From Candidatus Flemingiibacterium merdigallinarum (GTDB lineage Bacteria > Bacillota > Clostridia > Oscillospirales > CAG-272), in contig CAJFKR010000011.1 in the NCBI GenBank assembly GCA_904386005.1, positions 1-45,528 of the forward strand: a stretch of 45,528 nucleotides of DNA, in the 5' to 3' direction. A model generated the notes under the pieces. The model searched no databases. It worked only from the letters and a program-made list of their open reading frames with translations, and was not told the DNA's origin. Shown piece by piece: positions 1 through 8,252 of this stretch. How positions within the stretch are numbered: the stretch's first letter is position 1; the number at the start of each line of letters is the position of its first letter. Position numbers and translations under genes: made by a program.

Positions 1-59
1 AATGTTATCGACCCCAGAAATAATAACATATTTCATATTTCGAAAGGGATGAATATATT

Positions 60-2927
60 ATGAACAATGACGCGAGATTTTCCGCGCTCAAGCAGAGAGT
101 CGGCGGCAACCGCGAGGTCATGGGCTATGAGATGACCTTTGGTATGCCCCGCGAGGCGCAGTGGCACATCACCCCGCCTAACAAGCACCAGAGACGTATA
201 ATATCCGAGCTTGAGTTCGCGCTCAAATTGGACGATGTGAACAATGGCAAATACAGCGAATACATATCGTCCGCGCTCGACGTGGTCGCCTCGTCGCTTG
301 AATCGGAGGGCGTGCTTACCGCGACCGCCTGCGCCGAAGCCGAGAAGCGTCTTATGCCGCTCGAAGCTTGCGCGAAGGAATATTCGCTGATACTCTGCGC
401 GCACGCTCACATCGACATGAACTGGATGTGGGGCTGGAACGAGACGGTCGCCGCCGCGCTCGCCACGTTCAAGACTATGCTCGACTTAATGGACGAGTAC
501 CCCACCTTCACCTACTCGCAGTCGCAGACCTCGGTCTATCGGCTTGTCGAGGAATACGACCCCGACCTCATGGAGCGCATCAAGGCGCGCATCGCCGAGG
601 GCAGGTGGGAGATAACCTCGTCGGCATGGGTCGAGACTGACAAGAATATGCCGACCGGCGAGTCGCTCGTCAACACGATAAAATACACGCGCGACTACCT
701 CGAGCGGGTCTGGGGAGTCGACCCCGAGTCGCTGAAAATCGACTTCTCGCCCGACACGTTCGGGCACAGCGCGAACATCCCCGAGATCGACAGTTATGGA
801 GGACTTAAATACTACTACCATTGCCGCGGACTCAACGGAGATTATATTCTCTACCGCTACAAGGCACTGTCCGGCGCGGAGATACTGATGTACCGCGAAC
901 CCTACTGGTACAATTCGGCGATAACTCCGCACATTGGCGCGGGACTCATCGACCTTGTCCGCCGCATGGGCGGGCTCAAGACCGGACTTATCGTATACGG
1001 CGTCGGCAATCACGGCGGCGGAGCTACCCGACGCGACGTCGAGCGTGCGCTCGAGATGTCCGAGTGGCCGATTTACCCGAACATCCGCTTCGGTACGTTC
1101 CGCGAGTTCTTCGAGCTTGCCGACAAGCCCGAAATCCGCGAAAAGCTTCCGGTCGTCGACAAGGAGCTGAACTTCCTGTTCGACGGCTGCTACACGACGC
1201 AGTCGAGAATCAAGCGCGCCAACCGCATGGCTGAATTGAGTCTGATTGAGTCGCAGTCAGTAGCCGCGCTCGCGAATGAGTATGTCGGCGGTCGTTACAA
1301 CTTCAAGGCATATGAGACGGCATGGCAGAATGTACTTTTCACGCACTTCCACGACATACTGACCGGCTCGTGCGTACAGGACAGCCGCGAATACGCGATG
1401 GGACTGTATCAGGTCGCGCTGGCGCACTCGGCGACCGAGGAAAACCTGTCGCTGCGGGCACTGTCAGACAATATCGACTGCACGGCATTCAATAACGACG
1501 GCGAGGGCGAGCTTATCCGCGAGTCGCAGTCGGAGGGAGCGGGCGTCGGATACGGAATCTCGAACTTCACCGGAGTCCCGAACCCCGAGCGCGGCGTCGG
1601 ACTGACGCGTGTCTACAACATCTTCAACCCGACGCAGACCGAGCGATGCGACCTCTGCGAGCTGACCGTCTGGGACTGGGTCGGTGATCTGCGCCGACTG
1701 AATGTAGTCGACGTCGACGGCAATCCGGTTGAATTCGCGCTCGTAGACAGCGGATACCAGCACTACTGGGATCACAAATATGTGCGCGTCCTCGTCCGCG
1801 TCAAGCTGCCGGCATACGGCTACAAGACGATAGCGATAAAGCAGAATGAGGTCGAAAAGTACCCATACTACTACGGCGGCACACACAACATCCTCGGTTA
1901 TGAGGACGCGTATGTGCTCGAAAACGAATACATCCGCGCCGAGTTCGACAAGCTGTCGATGAGCCTTGTATCGCTTATCGACAAGACCGACGGCTCGGAG
2001 AAGATAAATTCGAAGGAATTCGCCGGACTCGTTCAGATTAACACGCAGACCGAGGGCAACAGCTCGTGGGTTATCGGCAAGTACCACGACATCAACCCGG
2101 TCGACAACATCAGCCGCATCGACCGATTCGGCTTCGGCAGACTCAAGACCGGATATCGCTTCGAGGCGCGCGTTTTGAACTCGACCGTGCGCTGCGAAAT
2201 ATCGCTCGCCGCCGGCGTGAAGTCGCTCACGTACAGCGTCTCGGTCGACTGGAACGAGCTCGCCGGACGTTTCGTGCCGATGCTCGCGCTGCGTATGCCG
2301 GTCGGCTACACGGCAGAGAAGTATCTCTGCGACATTCCGATGGGCTCGATACTGCGCGACGGAGGCAACCACGACTTCCCGGCGCTGACCTACTCGGCGG
2401 CGATTGCAAGTGACGGCGCGGGCGATCCGCTCTACGTCATGACCGACTCGAAGTACGGTTATCAGCTGTTCGACAACACGATCACCGCGACTCTGATAAA
2501 CACCGCGCACAATCCCGACCCCGACCCCGAGCGCGGACATCACGAAATCGTCGTTTCAGTCGGCGTCGGCTCGAGCTGCGCGAAGTGCATGGCGGACATC
2601 TCCGACCGCTTCATGCATCCGCTGCGCTTCGTCTCGACGAATCCGCACGCCGGAGGGCTGCCGTCCGATGGCATACTCGCCGAGGTCGACACCGGAAGCG
2701 CGCACATCACGTCGATTACCAAGCTCGAATCGGGCAAGCTGCTCGTCCGTGTGAACGAGCTCTGCGGCAAGACCGCGAAGGTATCGCTCGGCTTCAGGTC
2801 TCCGGTCGTATCGGCCGAGCTTGTCGACCTGCTCGGCAACAAGCTCGGCGACGCGCTTGTCGACGGCAAGGCGGTATTCGAGGTCAAGCCCTATTCGATA
2901 ATGGCAGTCGAAGTCGCTCTCGGCTGA
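60..2927 (+). CDS. Alpha-mannosidase, GH38 family
   Basis: Retaining alpha-mannosidase of glycoside hydrolase family 38, 955 residues, the usual size. The catalytic N-terminal domain carries the metal-binding motif HAHIDMNWMW (about residues 115-124; His117 and Asp119 are the expected zinc ligands) and a PDTFGHS motif in which Asp232 is the expected nucleophile. The remainder matches the family's three-helix middle domain and C-terminal beta-sandwich domains. There is no signal peptide, so it probably trims mannosides imported into the cytoplasm. The ATG at 60 follows AAAGGGA at 43-49, which supports this start. It is followed by a strong terminator, so it is probably transcribed alone or as the last gene of an operon entering from the left. 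The exact linkage specificity cannot be read from sequence. Confidence 0.93.
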   Translation: MNNDARFSALKQRVGGNREVMGYEMTFGMPREAQWHITPPNKHQRRIISELEFALKLDDVNNGKYSEYISSALDVVASSLESEGVLTATACAEAEKRLMPLEACAKEYSLILCAHAHIDMNWMWGWNETVAAALATFKTMLDLMDEYPTFTYSQSQTSVYRLVEEYDPDLMERIKARIAEGRWEITSSAWVETDKNMPTGESLVNTIKYTRDYLERVWGVDPESLKIDFSPDTFGHSANIPEIDSYGGLKYYYHCRGLNGDYILYRYKALSGAEILMYREPYWYNSAITPHIGAGLIDLVRRMGGLKTGLIVYGVGNHGGGATRRDVERALEMSEWPIYPNIRFGTFREFFELADKPEIREKLPVVDKELNFLFDGCYTTQSRIKRANRMAELSLIESQSVAALANEYVGGRYNFKAYETAWQNVLFTHFHDILTGSCVQDSREYAMGLYQVALAHSATEENLSLRALSDNIDCTAFNNDGEGELIRESQSEGAGVGYGISNFTGVPNPERGVGLTRVYNIFNPTQTERCDLCELTVWDWVGDLRRLNVVDVDGNPVEFALVDSGYQHYWDHKYVRVLVRVKLPAYGYKTIAIKQNEVEKYPYYYGGTHNILGYEDAYVLENEYIRAEFDKLSMSLVSLIDKTDGSEKINSKEFAGLVQINTQTEGNSSWVIGKYHDINPVDNISRIDRFGFGRLKTGYRFEARVLNSTVRCEISLAAGVKSLTYSVSVDWNELAGRFVPMLALRMPVGYTAEKYLCDIPMGSILRDGGNHDFPALTYSAAIASDGAGDPLYVMTDSKYGYQLFDNTITATLINTAHNPDPDPERGHHEIVVSVGVGSSCAKCMADISDRFMHPLRFVSTNPHAGGLPSDGILAEVDTGSAHITSITKLESGKLLVRVNELCGKTAKVSLGFRSPVVSAELVDLLGNKLGDALVDGKAVFEVKPYSIMAVEVALG

Positions 2928-2965
2928 CAGGCTTTGTGCCTATTGAGCCATGATTAAATGAAAAC

Positions 2966-3018
2966 GGGGACTGCACACAAGGCGGTACAATACTGCCTTG
3001 TATTCAGTCCCTATTTTT
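2966..3018 (+). terminator. Terminator after the alpha-mannosidase
   Basis: GGGACTG (2967-2973) pairs with CAGTCCC (3005-3011), and inside it ACAAGGC (2977-2983) pairs with GCCTTGT (2995-3001). The stem is followed by TATTTTT. It begins 39 bases after the mannosidase stop codon. Confidence 0.8.
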
Positions 3019-3024
3019 AACAAT

Positions 3025-3498
3025 ATGCTGACGATAATTTTCCTGATAATATTATTAATATGGTTGATTACTGTATTCGCCTGCCGGTCATATCGACGAT
3101 ATGACCACGGCGGCACACACGCCGTATGGTCAAAAGCTGATATCGCCGCGCTGTATCAGAACGCGAGACGTGTCCGATGTGTTGTGACAATTCTGCACTG
3201 TCTGTATCTGCTTGTCTGCGCCGCGCTGGTTCTTGTCACGTATAATCACCCGATTGTCCTCGGCGACTATGAACTATATCTGCGTTATCGGGACGACTGC
3301 GTTAAATACAGTCACGATCTCATCGGTAAGATCGGACCGATTGATCTGTACGCGCAGGTCGCGGTCGTGACCGAATCGGACAGCGCGTCGGCGGAAATGC
3401 TGCTTGTCAATCTGTTCGTGCCGTTCGCGCGCGTCAGGGTCTGGCACTGCGAGGGGGATGTCCCATACTGGGAGTCGGGATTCGAGGCGTATGGCTGA
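3025..3498 (+). CDS. Hypothetical small membrane protein
   Basis: An open frame of 157 codons starting at the ATG at 3025. A longer reading from a TTG at 2998 would begin inside the terminator hairpin and is unlikely. It would encode two hydrophobic stretches, one at the very N-terminus (about residues 1-20, followed by the basic CRSYRRY) and one around residues 50-72, then a mixed tail of about 80 residues. That pattern fits a small two-pass membrane protein. I do not recognise a family. No clear ribosome binding site precedes the ATG, and it lies directly behind a terminator without an obvious promoter, so this may not be a real gene. Confidence 0.4.
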   Translation: MLTIIFLIILLIWLITVFACRSYRRYDHGGTHAVWSKADIAALYQNARRVRCVVTILHCLYLLVCAALVLVTYNHPIVLGDYELYLRYRDDCVKYSHDLIGKIGPIDLYAQVAVVTESDSASAEMLLVNLFVPFARVRVWHCEGDVPYWESGFEAYG

Positions 3499-3599
3499 AT
3501 TATTGCGAATGCAATATAATAGCGGGTTGGGCAATCTGATGCCGCTGATTGAATGCGGCTGTAGATGACGTTTTGCGAAGCGCAAACTCTGCATAAAAT

Positions 3600-4499
3600 T
3601 CAAATATTCATTTGAGTATAGCTCATATTGCGGTATTCGTTCGGCGAAACCCCGTACTCGCGCCGGAACGCGCACGCGAACTTGCTCGGGTTGTCGTAGC
3701 CAAAACGACCGGCGATCTCAAGCACCGTCGCGCCGCTGCCGCGCAGCATCAGCGCCGCCGCCTGCATTTTGTGCGTGCGGATGTATGAGTTTATCGACAC
3801 GCCATAGACCGCCTTAAAGCTGCACTTTATCAATGTGCCCGACGCGTGGAAGATTCCGGACAGCTCGTCGAGCGTAATATGATCGTCGAGCCGGCCGGTG
3901 AGAAAGTCGTGTATTTGCGTCGCGAGCCTGACTTGATTCGGAGTCGCGCTGCGCTCGGACGCGCAGTCGGCACCGAGGTCGTTCGCGCTTAAAAAGAGCA
4001 GCAGCTCGAGTATCTTCACCTTGTAGTAGCCGCGGCGTATCTGTTCGGGAACCGAATACAGCTCGGAGAAGATATGCGAAACCTCGGGCTTTGAACGGAC
4101 TATATAGCAGCTCTGACCGTGGCAGTATTTATCGAGCAGCGCGGACGGCTCGACATTGACGTCGTCGAGAAAGCAGGACAGACAGCGCGGCGTCAGCGCA
4201 GGGTTGATTCTGACCGTGATTCCGTGATAATGCGACAGTGGACATCGCATGATATTTCCGGTGTCCCGTCCGCGCACGACCGCGAGGTCGCCGTCGGACA
4301 GGTAGCAGTAGCCGCCGCCGAAGCTGAACTCGACCCGCCCCTCGCGGCAGTGGCTGATTTCGAATATACTGTCCTCGTCCGGTCGGTCGAGTCTGAACTC
4401 GGACGTATGGATATCGTTATATATGAGCTCGATGCCGGGATATACGCTGTGCGTGACCGATTCACTCGCGGCTTGATATTTTACTATCTCGCGTTTCAT
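3600..4499 (-). CDS. AraC-family transcriptional regulator
   Basis: 299-residue regulator with a C-terminal double helix-turn-helix (about residues 195-295) ending in the typical GYDNPSKFACAFRREYGVSP segment. The N-terminal part is cupin-like with many Cys and His residues. The recognition region (TLIKCSFKAVYGVSINSYI) resembles the PchR-like AraC subgroup often found near iron or siderophore genes; that subgroup assignment is from memory of the family. Its ATG overlaps the stop codon of the HMA-domain gene in an ATGA arrangement, so the two are translationally coupled and probably co-transcribed with the DtxR-like gene. Likely target: metal uptake or efflux genes nearby, but no binding site can be assigned. 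Confidence 0.85.
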   Translation of the reverse strand: MKREIVKYQAASESVTHSVYPGIELIYNDIHTSEFRLDRPDEDSIFEISHCREGRVEFSFGGGYCYLSDGDLAVVRGRDTGNIMRCPLSHYHGITVRINPALTPRCLSCFLDDVNVEPSALLDKYCHGQSCYIVRSKPEVSHIFSELYSVPEQIRRGYYKVKILELLLFLSANDLGADCASERSATPNQVRLATQIHDFLTGRLDDHITLDELSGIFHASGTLIKCSFKAVYGVSINSYIRTHKMQAAALMLRGSGATVLEIAGRFGYDNPSKFACAFRREYGVSPNEYRNMSYTQMNI

Positions 4500-4753
4500 C
4501 TTTTGAATTGGGCAAACAAGCCCGGCTTTTCATACGGCGTACATTCGTATGACAGCAGCTTGTAGCCGACCGACCCGACCGCGCGTTCAAGCTCGGAGCG
4601 GTCGAGCTTATCGTCGGCGACAATCACCATGTCGCCGCGCTTATGCGAAGATTTGACCTGTTTTATTTTGAATTCACGGCGCACAATGTCGTTCAGGTGC
4701 GACTCGCACATCGGACAGCTCATACCGTCAATTTTCAGTGTGATTTTGTACAT
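4496..4753 (-). CDS. Heavy-metal-associated (HMA) domain protein
   Basis: 85-residue cytosolic protein made almost entirely of one HMA (CopZ/MerP-like) fold, with the metal-binding loop GMSCPMCESH (Cys13 and Cys16). Such proteins bind soft metals through the two cysteines, or serve as small partners in metal transport. A C-terminal extension (CTPYEKPGLFAQFKR) adds another Cys. I chose the ATG at 4753 because AAGGAG lies about 10 bases upstream; longer in-frame readings run back into the DtxR-like gene. It lies 17 bases after that gene and overlaps the AraC gene by four bases, so the three form one unit. Its metal (copper, iron or another) is not decided by sequence; the position next to feo suggests iron-related use. 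Confidence 0.85.
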   Translation of the reverse strand: MYKITLKIDGMSCPMCESHLNDIVRREFKIKQVKSSHKRGDMVIVADDKLDRSELERAVGSVGYKLLSYECTPYEKPGLFAQFKR

Positions 4754-4770
4754 GAATAATAACTCCTTAA

Positions 4771-5199
4771 TTACAACAGCGACAGCTTTTCCTCTGTCAG
4801 GCTCGACAGCAGCATACAAACCGATGAGCTTATCGAATTTTCGTCGGACAACACCTCATCAAGACAACCGAGCATGAAGTCATATCCTCTGCTGTACCGT
4901 TCGGCGGTCTCCAGCCCTTTCTCTGTGAGATACACGACTCCGTAATTTTCCTTTTGAACCAGCTCCATATTGCTGAGCAGCTTTATCATAGAGTGGACGC
5001 TCGGCTTTGATATTCCGAGCGACTGCGCGATATCTACGCAGCGGACGGTATTGTCGGCATTTTTGAGCCGGTGCATCGTAATCAAATATCTGATGTGTGA
5101 GGCCGACAGTTTATTGTTATGCGAAGCCGGCTTATTGTCGTTTTGCGAAGCCGGTAATTTACCGCCCCCGCAAGCCGCAGGCTTATTGCTTGTTTTCAT
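4771..5199 (-). CDS. DtxR/MntR-like winged-helix regulator
   Basis: 142-residue DtxR-family protein with a winged helix (about residues 35-95; TVRCVDIAQSLGISKPSVHSMI is the helix-turn-helix, and GVVYLTEKG the wing). It is the likely regulator of the adjacent feo genes. By eye the metal ligands of MntR/DtxR appear absent: the RHE motif after the wing reads SRGYD, and the later Glu-His cluster reads SSVCMLL. Residues 6-34 form a low-complexity head with repeated PAS-N-K units encoded by imperfect DNA repeats. Start at 5199: AAGGGG lies 9 bases upstream of the ATG. It follows a terminator hairpin after feoB, so it is expressed by read-through or from its own promoter, and leads into the HMA and AraC genes. 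Confidence 0.82.
   Translation of the reverse strand: MKTSNKPAACGGGKLPASQNDNKPASHNNKLSASHIRYLITMHRLKNADNTVRCVDIAQSLGISKPSVHSMIKLLSNMELVQKENYGVVYLTEKGLETAERYSRGYDFMLGCLDEVLSDENSISSSVCMLLSSLTEEKLSLL
5100..5185 (-). repeat. Imperfect repeats in the 5' end of the dtxR-like gene
   Basis: Units around TTGCGAAGCCGG and TTATTGTCGTTTTGCG recur roughly every 24-27 bases and encode the repeated K-(L)PAS-x-N segment at the protein N-terminus. The period is close to a whole number of codons, so the reading frame survives changes in copy number. Confidence 0.55.
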
Positions 5200-5220
5200 T
5201 CGAAATATCCCCTTGTGTTA

Positions 5221-5257
5221 AAACGTCGCCGGAGAAACTCTTTCTCTCCGGCGACGC
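5221..5257 (-). terminator. Terminator after feoB
   Basis: Perfect 12-bp inverted repeat CGTCGCCGGAGA (5224-5235) / TCTCCGGCGACG (5245-5256), followed on the minus strand by TTTTAA. It stands between feoB and the dtxR-like gene and would end or attenuate feo transcription. Confidence 0.85.
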
Positions 5258-5305
5258 TTGATTTATGAGAGTTTGAAGTCACAAATACCGGTCTGCTCGA
5301 CCAAA

Positions 5306-7720
5306 TCAGGACTGCGAGGCAAGCTTTTTCGTAAGCCGAGTCGATTCGTGATAAGGCTTAACCAGCATATAGATGATTCCGGCTACAATTGCCAACGCGA
5401 AGATTAGTCCGATTACATTGACATTTCCGGTGAACAGCGAGCCGATCTGATATACTGTCAGCGAGATTGCGTATGCGAACAGGCACTGATAGCCGATTGC
5501 GAATATCGTCCACTTCGCCGAGTTCATCTCGCGCTTGATAGCTCCGATCGCCGCGAAGCAGGGGGCGCAGAGCAGGTTGAATATCAGGAACGAATACGCG
5601 GCGAGCTGCGTCATGCCTTCGAAGTCGAGGACACCGAATACGCCGACTACTTCCTCTTTCGCGACAAGTCCCATTATAGTCGCGACCGTAGCCTTGATGT
5701 TGCCGAAACCGAGCGGGCTGAATATCCAGCAGATCGCGCCGCCGATGATTCCGAGTATGCTCGATTCGAGCTCCATCTCGGTGTCGAAGGTGAAGCTGCC
5801 GTCGACGACTCCGAATACCGAACCGGCCCAGATTACAATTGTCGCGAGCATGATTATTGTTCCGGCTTTTTTGATGAACGACCAGCCGCGCTCCCACATC
5901 GAACGCAGGATATTGCCGAGTGTCGGCCAGTGGTATGCGGGCAGCTCCATTACGAACGGAGCAGGGTCTCCGGCGAACATCTTCGTCTTTTTGAGCATTA
6001 TACCCGAGATGATGATCGCGGCGATGCCGACAAAGTATGCCGACGGCGCTACCCACCACGCGCCGTGGAAGAGCGCGGCGGTTATGAGCGCGATTATCGG
6101 CAGCTTCGCGCCGCAGGGAATGAAGGTCGTGGTCATTATCGTCATTCGGCGGTCGCGCTCATTTTCAATAGTGCGCGACGCCATGATTCCGGGCACGCCG
6201 CAGCCGGTGCCGATCAGCATCGGAATGAACGATTTTCCGGAAAGACCAAACTTGCGGAATATGCGGTCCATGACAAAGGCGATTCGCGCCATGTAGCCGC
6301 AGGCTTCGAGGAACGCGAGCATTAAGAACAGCACGAGCATCTGCGGTACGAATCCGAGCACCGCGCCGACGCCGCCGACAATTCCGTCGAGCAGCAGACT
6401 GTTCAGCCATTCGGGCGTGCCGGCGGCATTAAGCCCGCTTTCGATGAGCACCGGTATACCCGGAACCCAGATTCCGTATTCGGATGAATCGGGAACGCCC
6501 TCCGCGTCGTCTCCGAGCGCGGCGTCGTAGATGGCCGAGATGTCGTAGCCCTCATTCGCGAGCGAATCGGCGAATGAACCATACGCCTCGTCGAACGCTC
6601 CGAAGTCGCCGTCCGCGATCGCGCTCTGTATGTCAGCCGCGCCGACTACATCGGCAGCGACTGCCGAGTCGACAATAGTCTTTAACTCGTCGGTGAACAG
6701 ATTATCGGCGGCGTAAGCGTTCATCGCGTCGCTGTATTCGCCCGAGCCGATACCGAACAGGTGCCAGCCGTCGCCGAACACACCGTCGTTCGCCCAGTCG
6801 GTGAAAATCGTACCGACAGTAGTTACCGATATGTAGTATACAAGGAACATGACCGCGGCGAAAATCGGCAGCGCGGCGAAACGGTTTGTGACGACCCGGT
6901 CGATTTTGTCCGAAACTGTCAGTCCGCCGGACGATTTCTTCTTGTAGCAGACGCGCATCAGCTCGGCGATGTAGATATACCGCTCATTTGTAATAATCGA
7001 TTCAGCGTCGTCGTCAAGCTCGGCTTCGGTGGCTTTGATGTCGGCGTCGATGTGCTCGAGCAGGCTCTTGTCGAGCTTCAATTGTTCCATAACCTTGTCG
7101 TCGCGTTCGAACAGCTTTATAGCGTACCAGCGCTGTTCAGCTTCGGGGAGATTGTGCAGCGCGACCTCCTCGATGTGCGCGATAGCGTGCTCCACCGCGC
7201 CGTTGAAGCTGTGTCGCGGCGGAGTCGCGGGATTCTTTGACGCGGCAATGGCGGCCTCGGCGGCGTCGAATATGTTCTCGCCCTTGAGCGCGGAGATCTC
7301 GACGACCTTGCAGCCGAGTCTCTCTGACAACTCGGAAATGTTGATTTTATCGCCGTTTTTGCGGACAATGTCCATCATGTTGGCCGCGACGACGACCGGA
7401 ATTCCCAGCTCGAGCAGCTGTGTCGTCAGGTAGAGGTTTCGCTCGAGGTTCGAGCCGTCGACGATATTCAGTATCGCGTCGGGACGCTCATTCAACAGAT
7501 AGCCGCGCGCGACTACCTCCTCGAGCGTATACGGCGACAGCGAGTAGATGCCGGGCAGGTCGGTGATCACAACGTTGTCGTGATGCTTCAGCTTGCCTTC
7601 CTTTTTTTCAACCGTAACTCCGGGCCAGTTTCCGACAAACTGATTCGAGCCGGTCAGCGCGTTGAACAGCGTCGTTTTACCGCAGTTCGGATTTCCCGCG
7701 AGGGCGATGCGTATGTCCAT
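5306..7720 (-). CDS. feoB: Ferrous iron transporter FeoB
   Basis: 804-residue GTP-dependent ferrous iron importer of the cytoplasmic membrane. The N-terminal G domain has G1 GNPNCGKTT (residues 9-17), DLPG (54-57) and NMMD (114-117, in place of NKxD). A helical spacer follows to about 270, then the membrane domain with Nramp-like gate segments and conserved GFVPQ and GCGVPGIMASR motifs. Between the first membrane helix and the second there is an acidic insert (about residues 325-415) rich in Asp, Ala and Gly that should face outside. Start at 7720: GAAAGGA lies just upstream. The gene follows two feoA genes after a 209-base gap that holds three palindromic operator-like sites, so feoB may also have separate control. 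Confidence 0.97.
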   Translation of the reverse strand: MDIRIALAGNPNCGKTTLFNALTGSNQFVGNWPGVTVEKKEGKLKHHDNVVITDLPGIYSLSPYTLEEVVARGYLLNERPDAILNIVDGSNLERNLYLTTQLLELGIPVVVAANMMDIVRKNGDKINISELSERLGCKVVEISALKGENIFDAAEAAIAASKNPATPPRHSFNGAVEHAIAHIEEVALHNLPEAEQRWYAIKLFERDDKVMEQLKLDKSLLEHIDADIKATEAELDDDAESIITNERYIYIAELMRVCYKKKSSGGLTVSDKIDRVVTNRFAALPIFAAVMFLVYYISVTTVGTIFTDWANDGVFGDGWHLFGIGSGEYSDAMNAYAADNLFTDELKTIVDSAVAADVVGAADIQSAIADGDFGAFDEAYGSFADSLANEGYDISAIYDAALGDDAEGVPDSSEYGIWVPGIPVLIESGLNAAGTPEWLNSLLLDGIVGGVGAVLGFVPQMLVLFLMLAFLEACGYMARIAFVMDRIFRKFGLSGKSFIPMLIGTGCGVPGIMASRTIENERDRRMTIMTTTFIPCGAKLPIIALITAALFHGAWWVAPSAYFVGIAAIIISGIMLKKTKMFAGDPAPFVMELPAYHWPTLGNILRSMWERGWSFIKKAGTIIMLATIVIWAGSVFGVVDGSFTFDTEMELESSILGIIGGAICWIFSPLGFGNIKATVATIMGLVAKEEVVGVFGVLDFEGMTQLAAYSFLIFNLLCAPCFAAIGAIKREMNSAKWTIFAIGYQCLFAYAISLTVYQIGSLFTGNVNVIGLIFALAIVAGIIYMLVKPYHESTRLTKKLASQS

Positions 7721-7745
7721 TGTAAAAATCCTTTCTATCGTTTGT

Positions 7746-7763
7746 GGTTAGTGTGAGCTAACC
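7746..7763. promoter_or_regulatory. Feo palindrome 1 (candidate metalloregulator operator)
   Basis: GGTTAG-TGTGAG-CTAACC, a perfect 6-6-6 palindrome 26 bases upstream of feoB. It shares its arms with four other sites in 7746-8621. In RNA it could also form a 6-bp hairpin. Confidence 0.75.
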
Positions 7764-7779
7764 GATGATTACAAATTGT

Positions 7780-7797
7780 GGTTAGTGCTTGCTAACC
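7780..7797. promoter_or_regulatory. Feo palindrome 2 (candidate metalloregulator operator)
   Basis: GGTTAG-TGCTTG-CTAACC, a perfect palindrome 34 bases from palindrome 1 measured start to start, about three DNA turns apart and so on nearly the same face of the helix. Confidence 0.75.
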
Positions 7798-7835
7798 GTG
7801 GGCGACAATTTAGCTTTGATGAATCGAAACCGTTA

Positions 7836-7871
7836 CTATAGATTTCTGGTCAGCTATAGATTTCTGGTCAG
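7836..7871. repeat. 18-bp tandem duplication upstream of feoB
   Basis: CTATAGATTTCTGGTCAG occurs twice head to tail (7836-7853 and 7854-7871) in the feoA-feoB gap. The copies are identical, so the duplication is recent. No function is evident. Confidence 0.9.
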
Positions 7872-7899
7872 CGATTGAGAAGATACAGGCACAATATGC

Positions 7900-7917
7900 G
7901 GTTAGCTTTCGCTAACC
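7900..7917. promoter_or_regulatory. Feo palindrome 3 (operator or RNA hairpin)
   Basis: GGTTAG-CTTTCG-CTAACC just after the feoA stop codon. On the minus strand the RNA reads GGTTAGC-GAAA-GCTAACC, a 7-bp stem closed by a GNRA tetraloop, so this copy could act as an RNA hairpin protecting or ending the feoA transcript as well as a protein site. Confidence 0.65.
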
Positions 7918-7929
7918 CTCGGGTAAAAA

Positions 7930-8151
7930 TTATTCGACCTCAATCAAGTCAGCGTCGGATTTGCGAAGCGACAGCTCGTAGCCGCGCACTGTTACCTCGA
8001 TCGGGTCTCCGAGCGGCGCGACCTTGCGTATATACACGTCAACTCCGCGGGTTATACCCATATCCATGATTCGGCGCTTGAGCGCGCCTTCTCCGGTCAG
8101 CTTTGTGACCTTGACTGTCTCGCCGATCTTTGCTTCGCGCAATGTTTTCAT
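7930..8151 (-). CDS. feoA: FeoA protein (copy next to feoB)
   Basis: 73-residue SH3-like FeoA protein (KTLREAKIGETVKVTKLTG start; RRIMDMGITRGVDVYI core; LSLRKSDADLIEVE end). FeoA is a small cytosolic protein thought to assist or regulate FeoB during Fe(II) uptake. It matches the canonical FeoA pattern better than the second copy upstream. An AAGGAT sequence precedes the ATG. It is separated from feoB by an unusually long gap of 209 bases for two such genes. Confidence 0.93.
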   Translation of the reverse strand: MKTLREAKIGETVKVTKLTGEGALKRRIMDMGITRGVDVYIRKVAPLGDPIEVTVRGYELSLRKSDADLIEVE

Positions 8152-8252
8152 ATGTATTTATCCTTTCGTTAATTGATTGCGATATAGTAAAACGCTTTAT
8201 GAAATGACCTTGATGTGGCGAACCGCCGCCGCGTTTTCAATCGCGGCGCAAT

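Noticed and set aside
1464..2543. 359-codon minus-strand open frame inside the mannosidase gene
   Set aside because: It is the shadow of a GC-rich gene whose opposite strand has few stops. The plus-strand product has full GH38 motifs, and the shadow has none.
2998..3024. Start of the small membrane protein at the TTG at 2998
   Set aside because: That codon lies in the stem of the terminator behind the mannosidase. The ATG at 3025 is the earliest sensible start.
3545..3600. Terminator for the AraC gene at 3600
   Set aside because: A short TTTGCG/CGCAAA stem exists but no T-run follows on the minus strand, so I do not call it.
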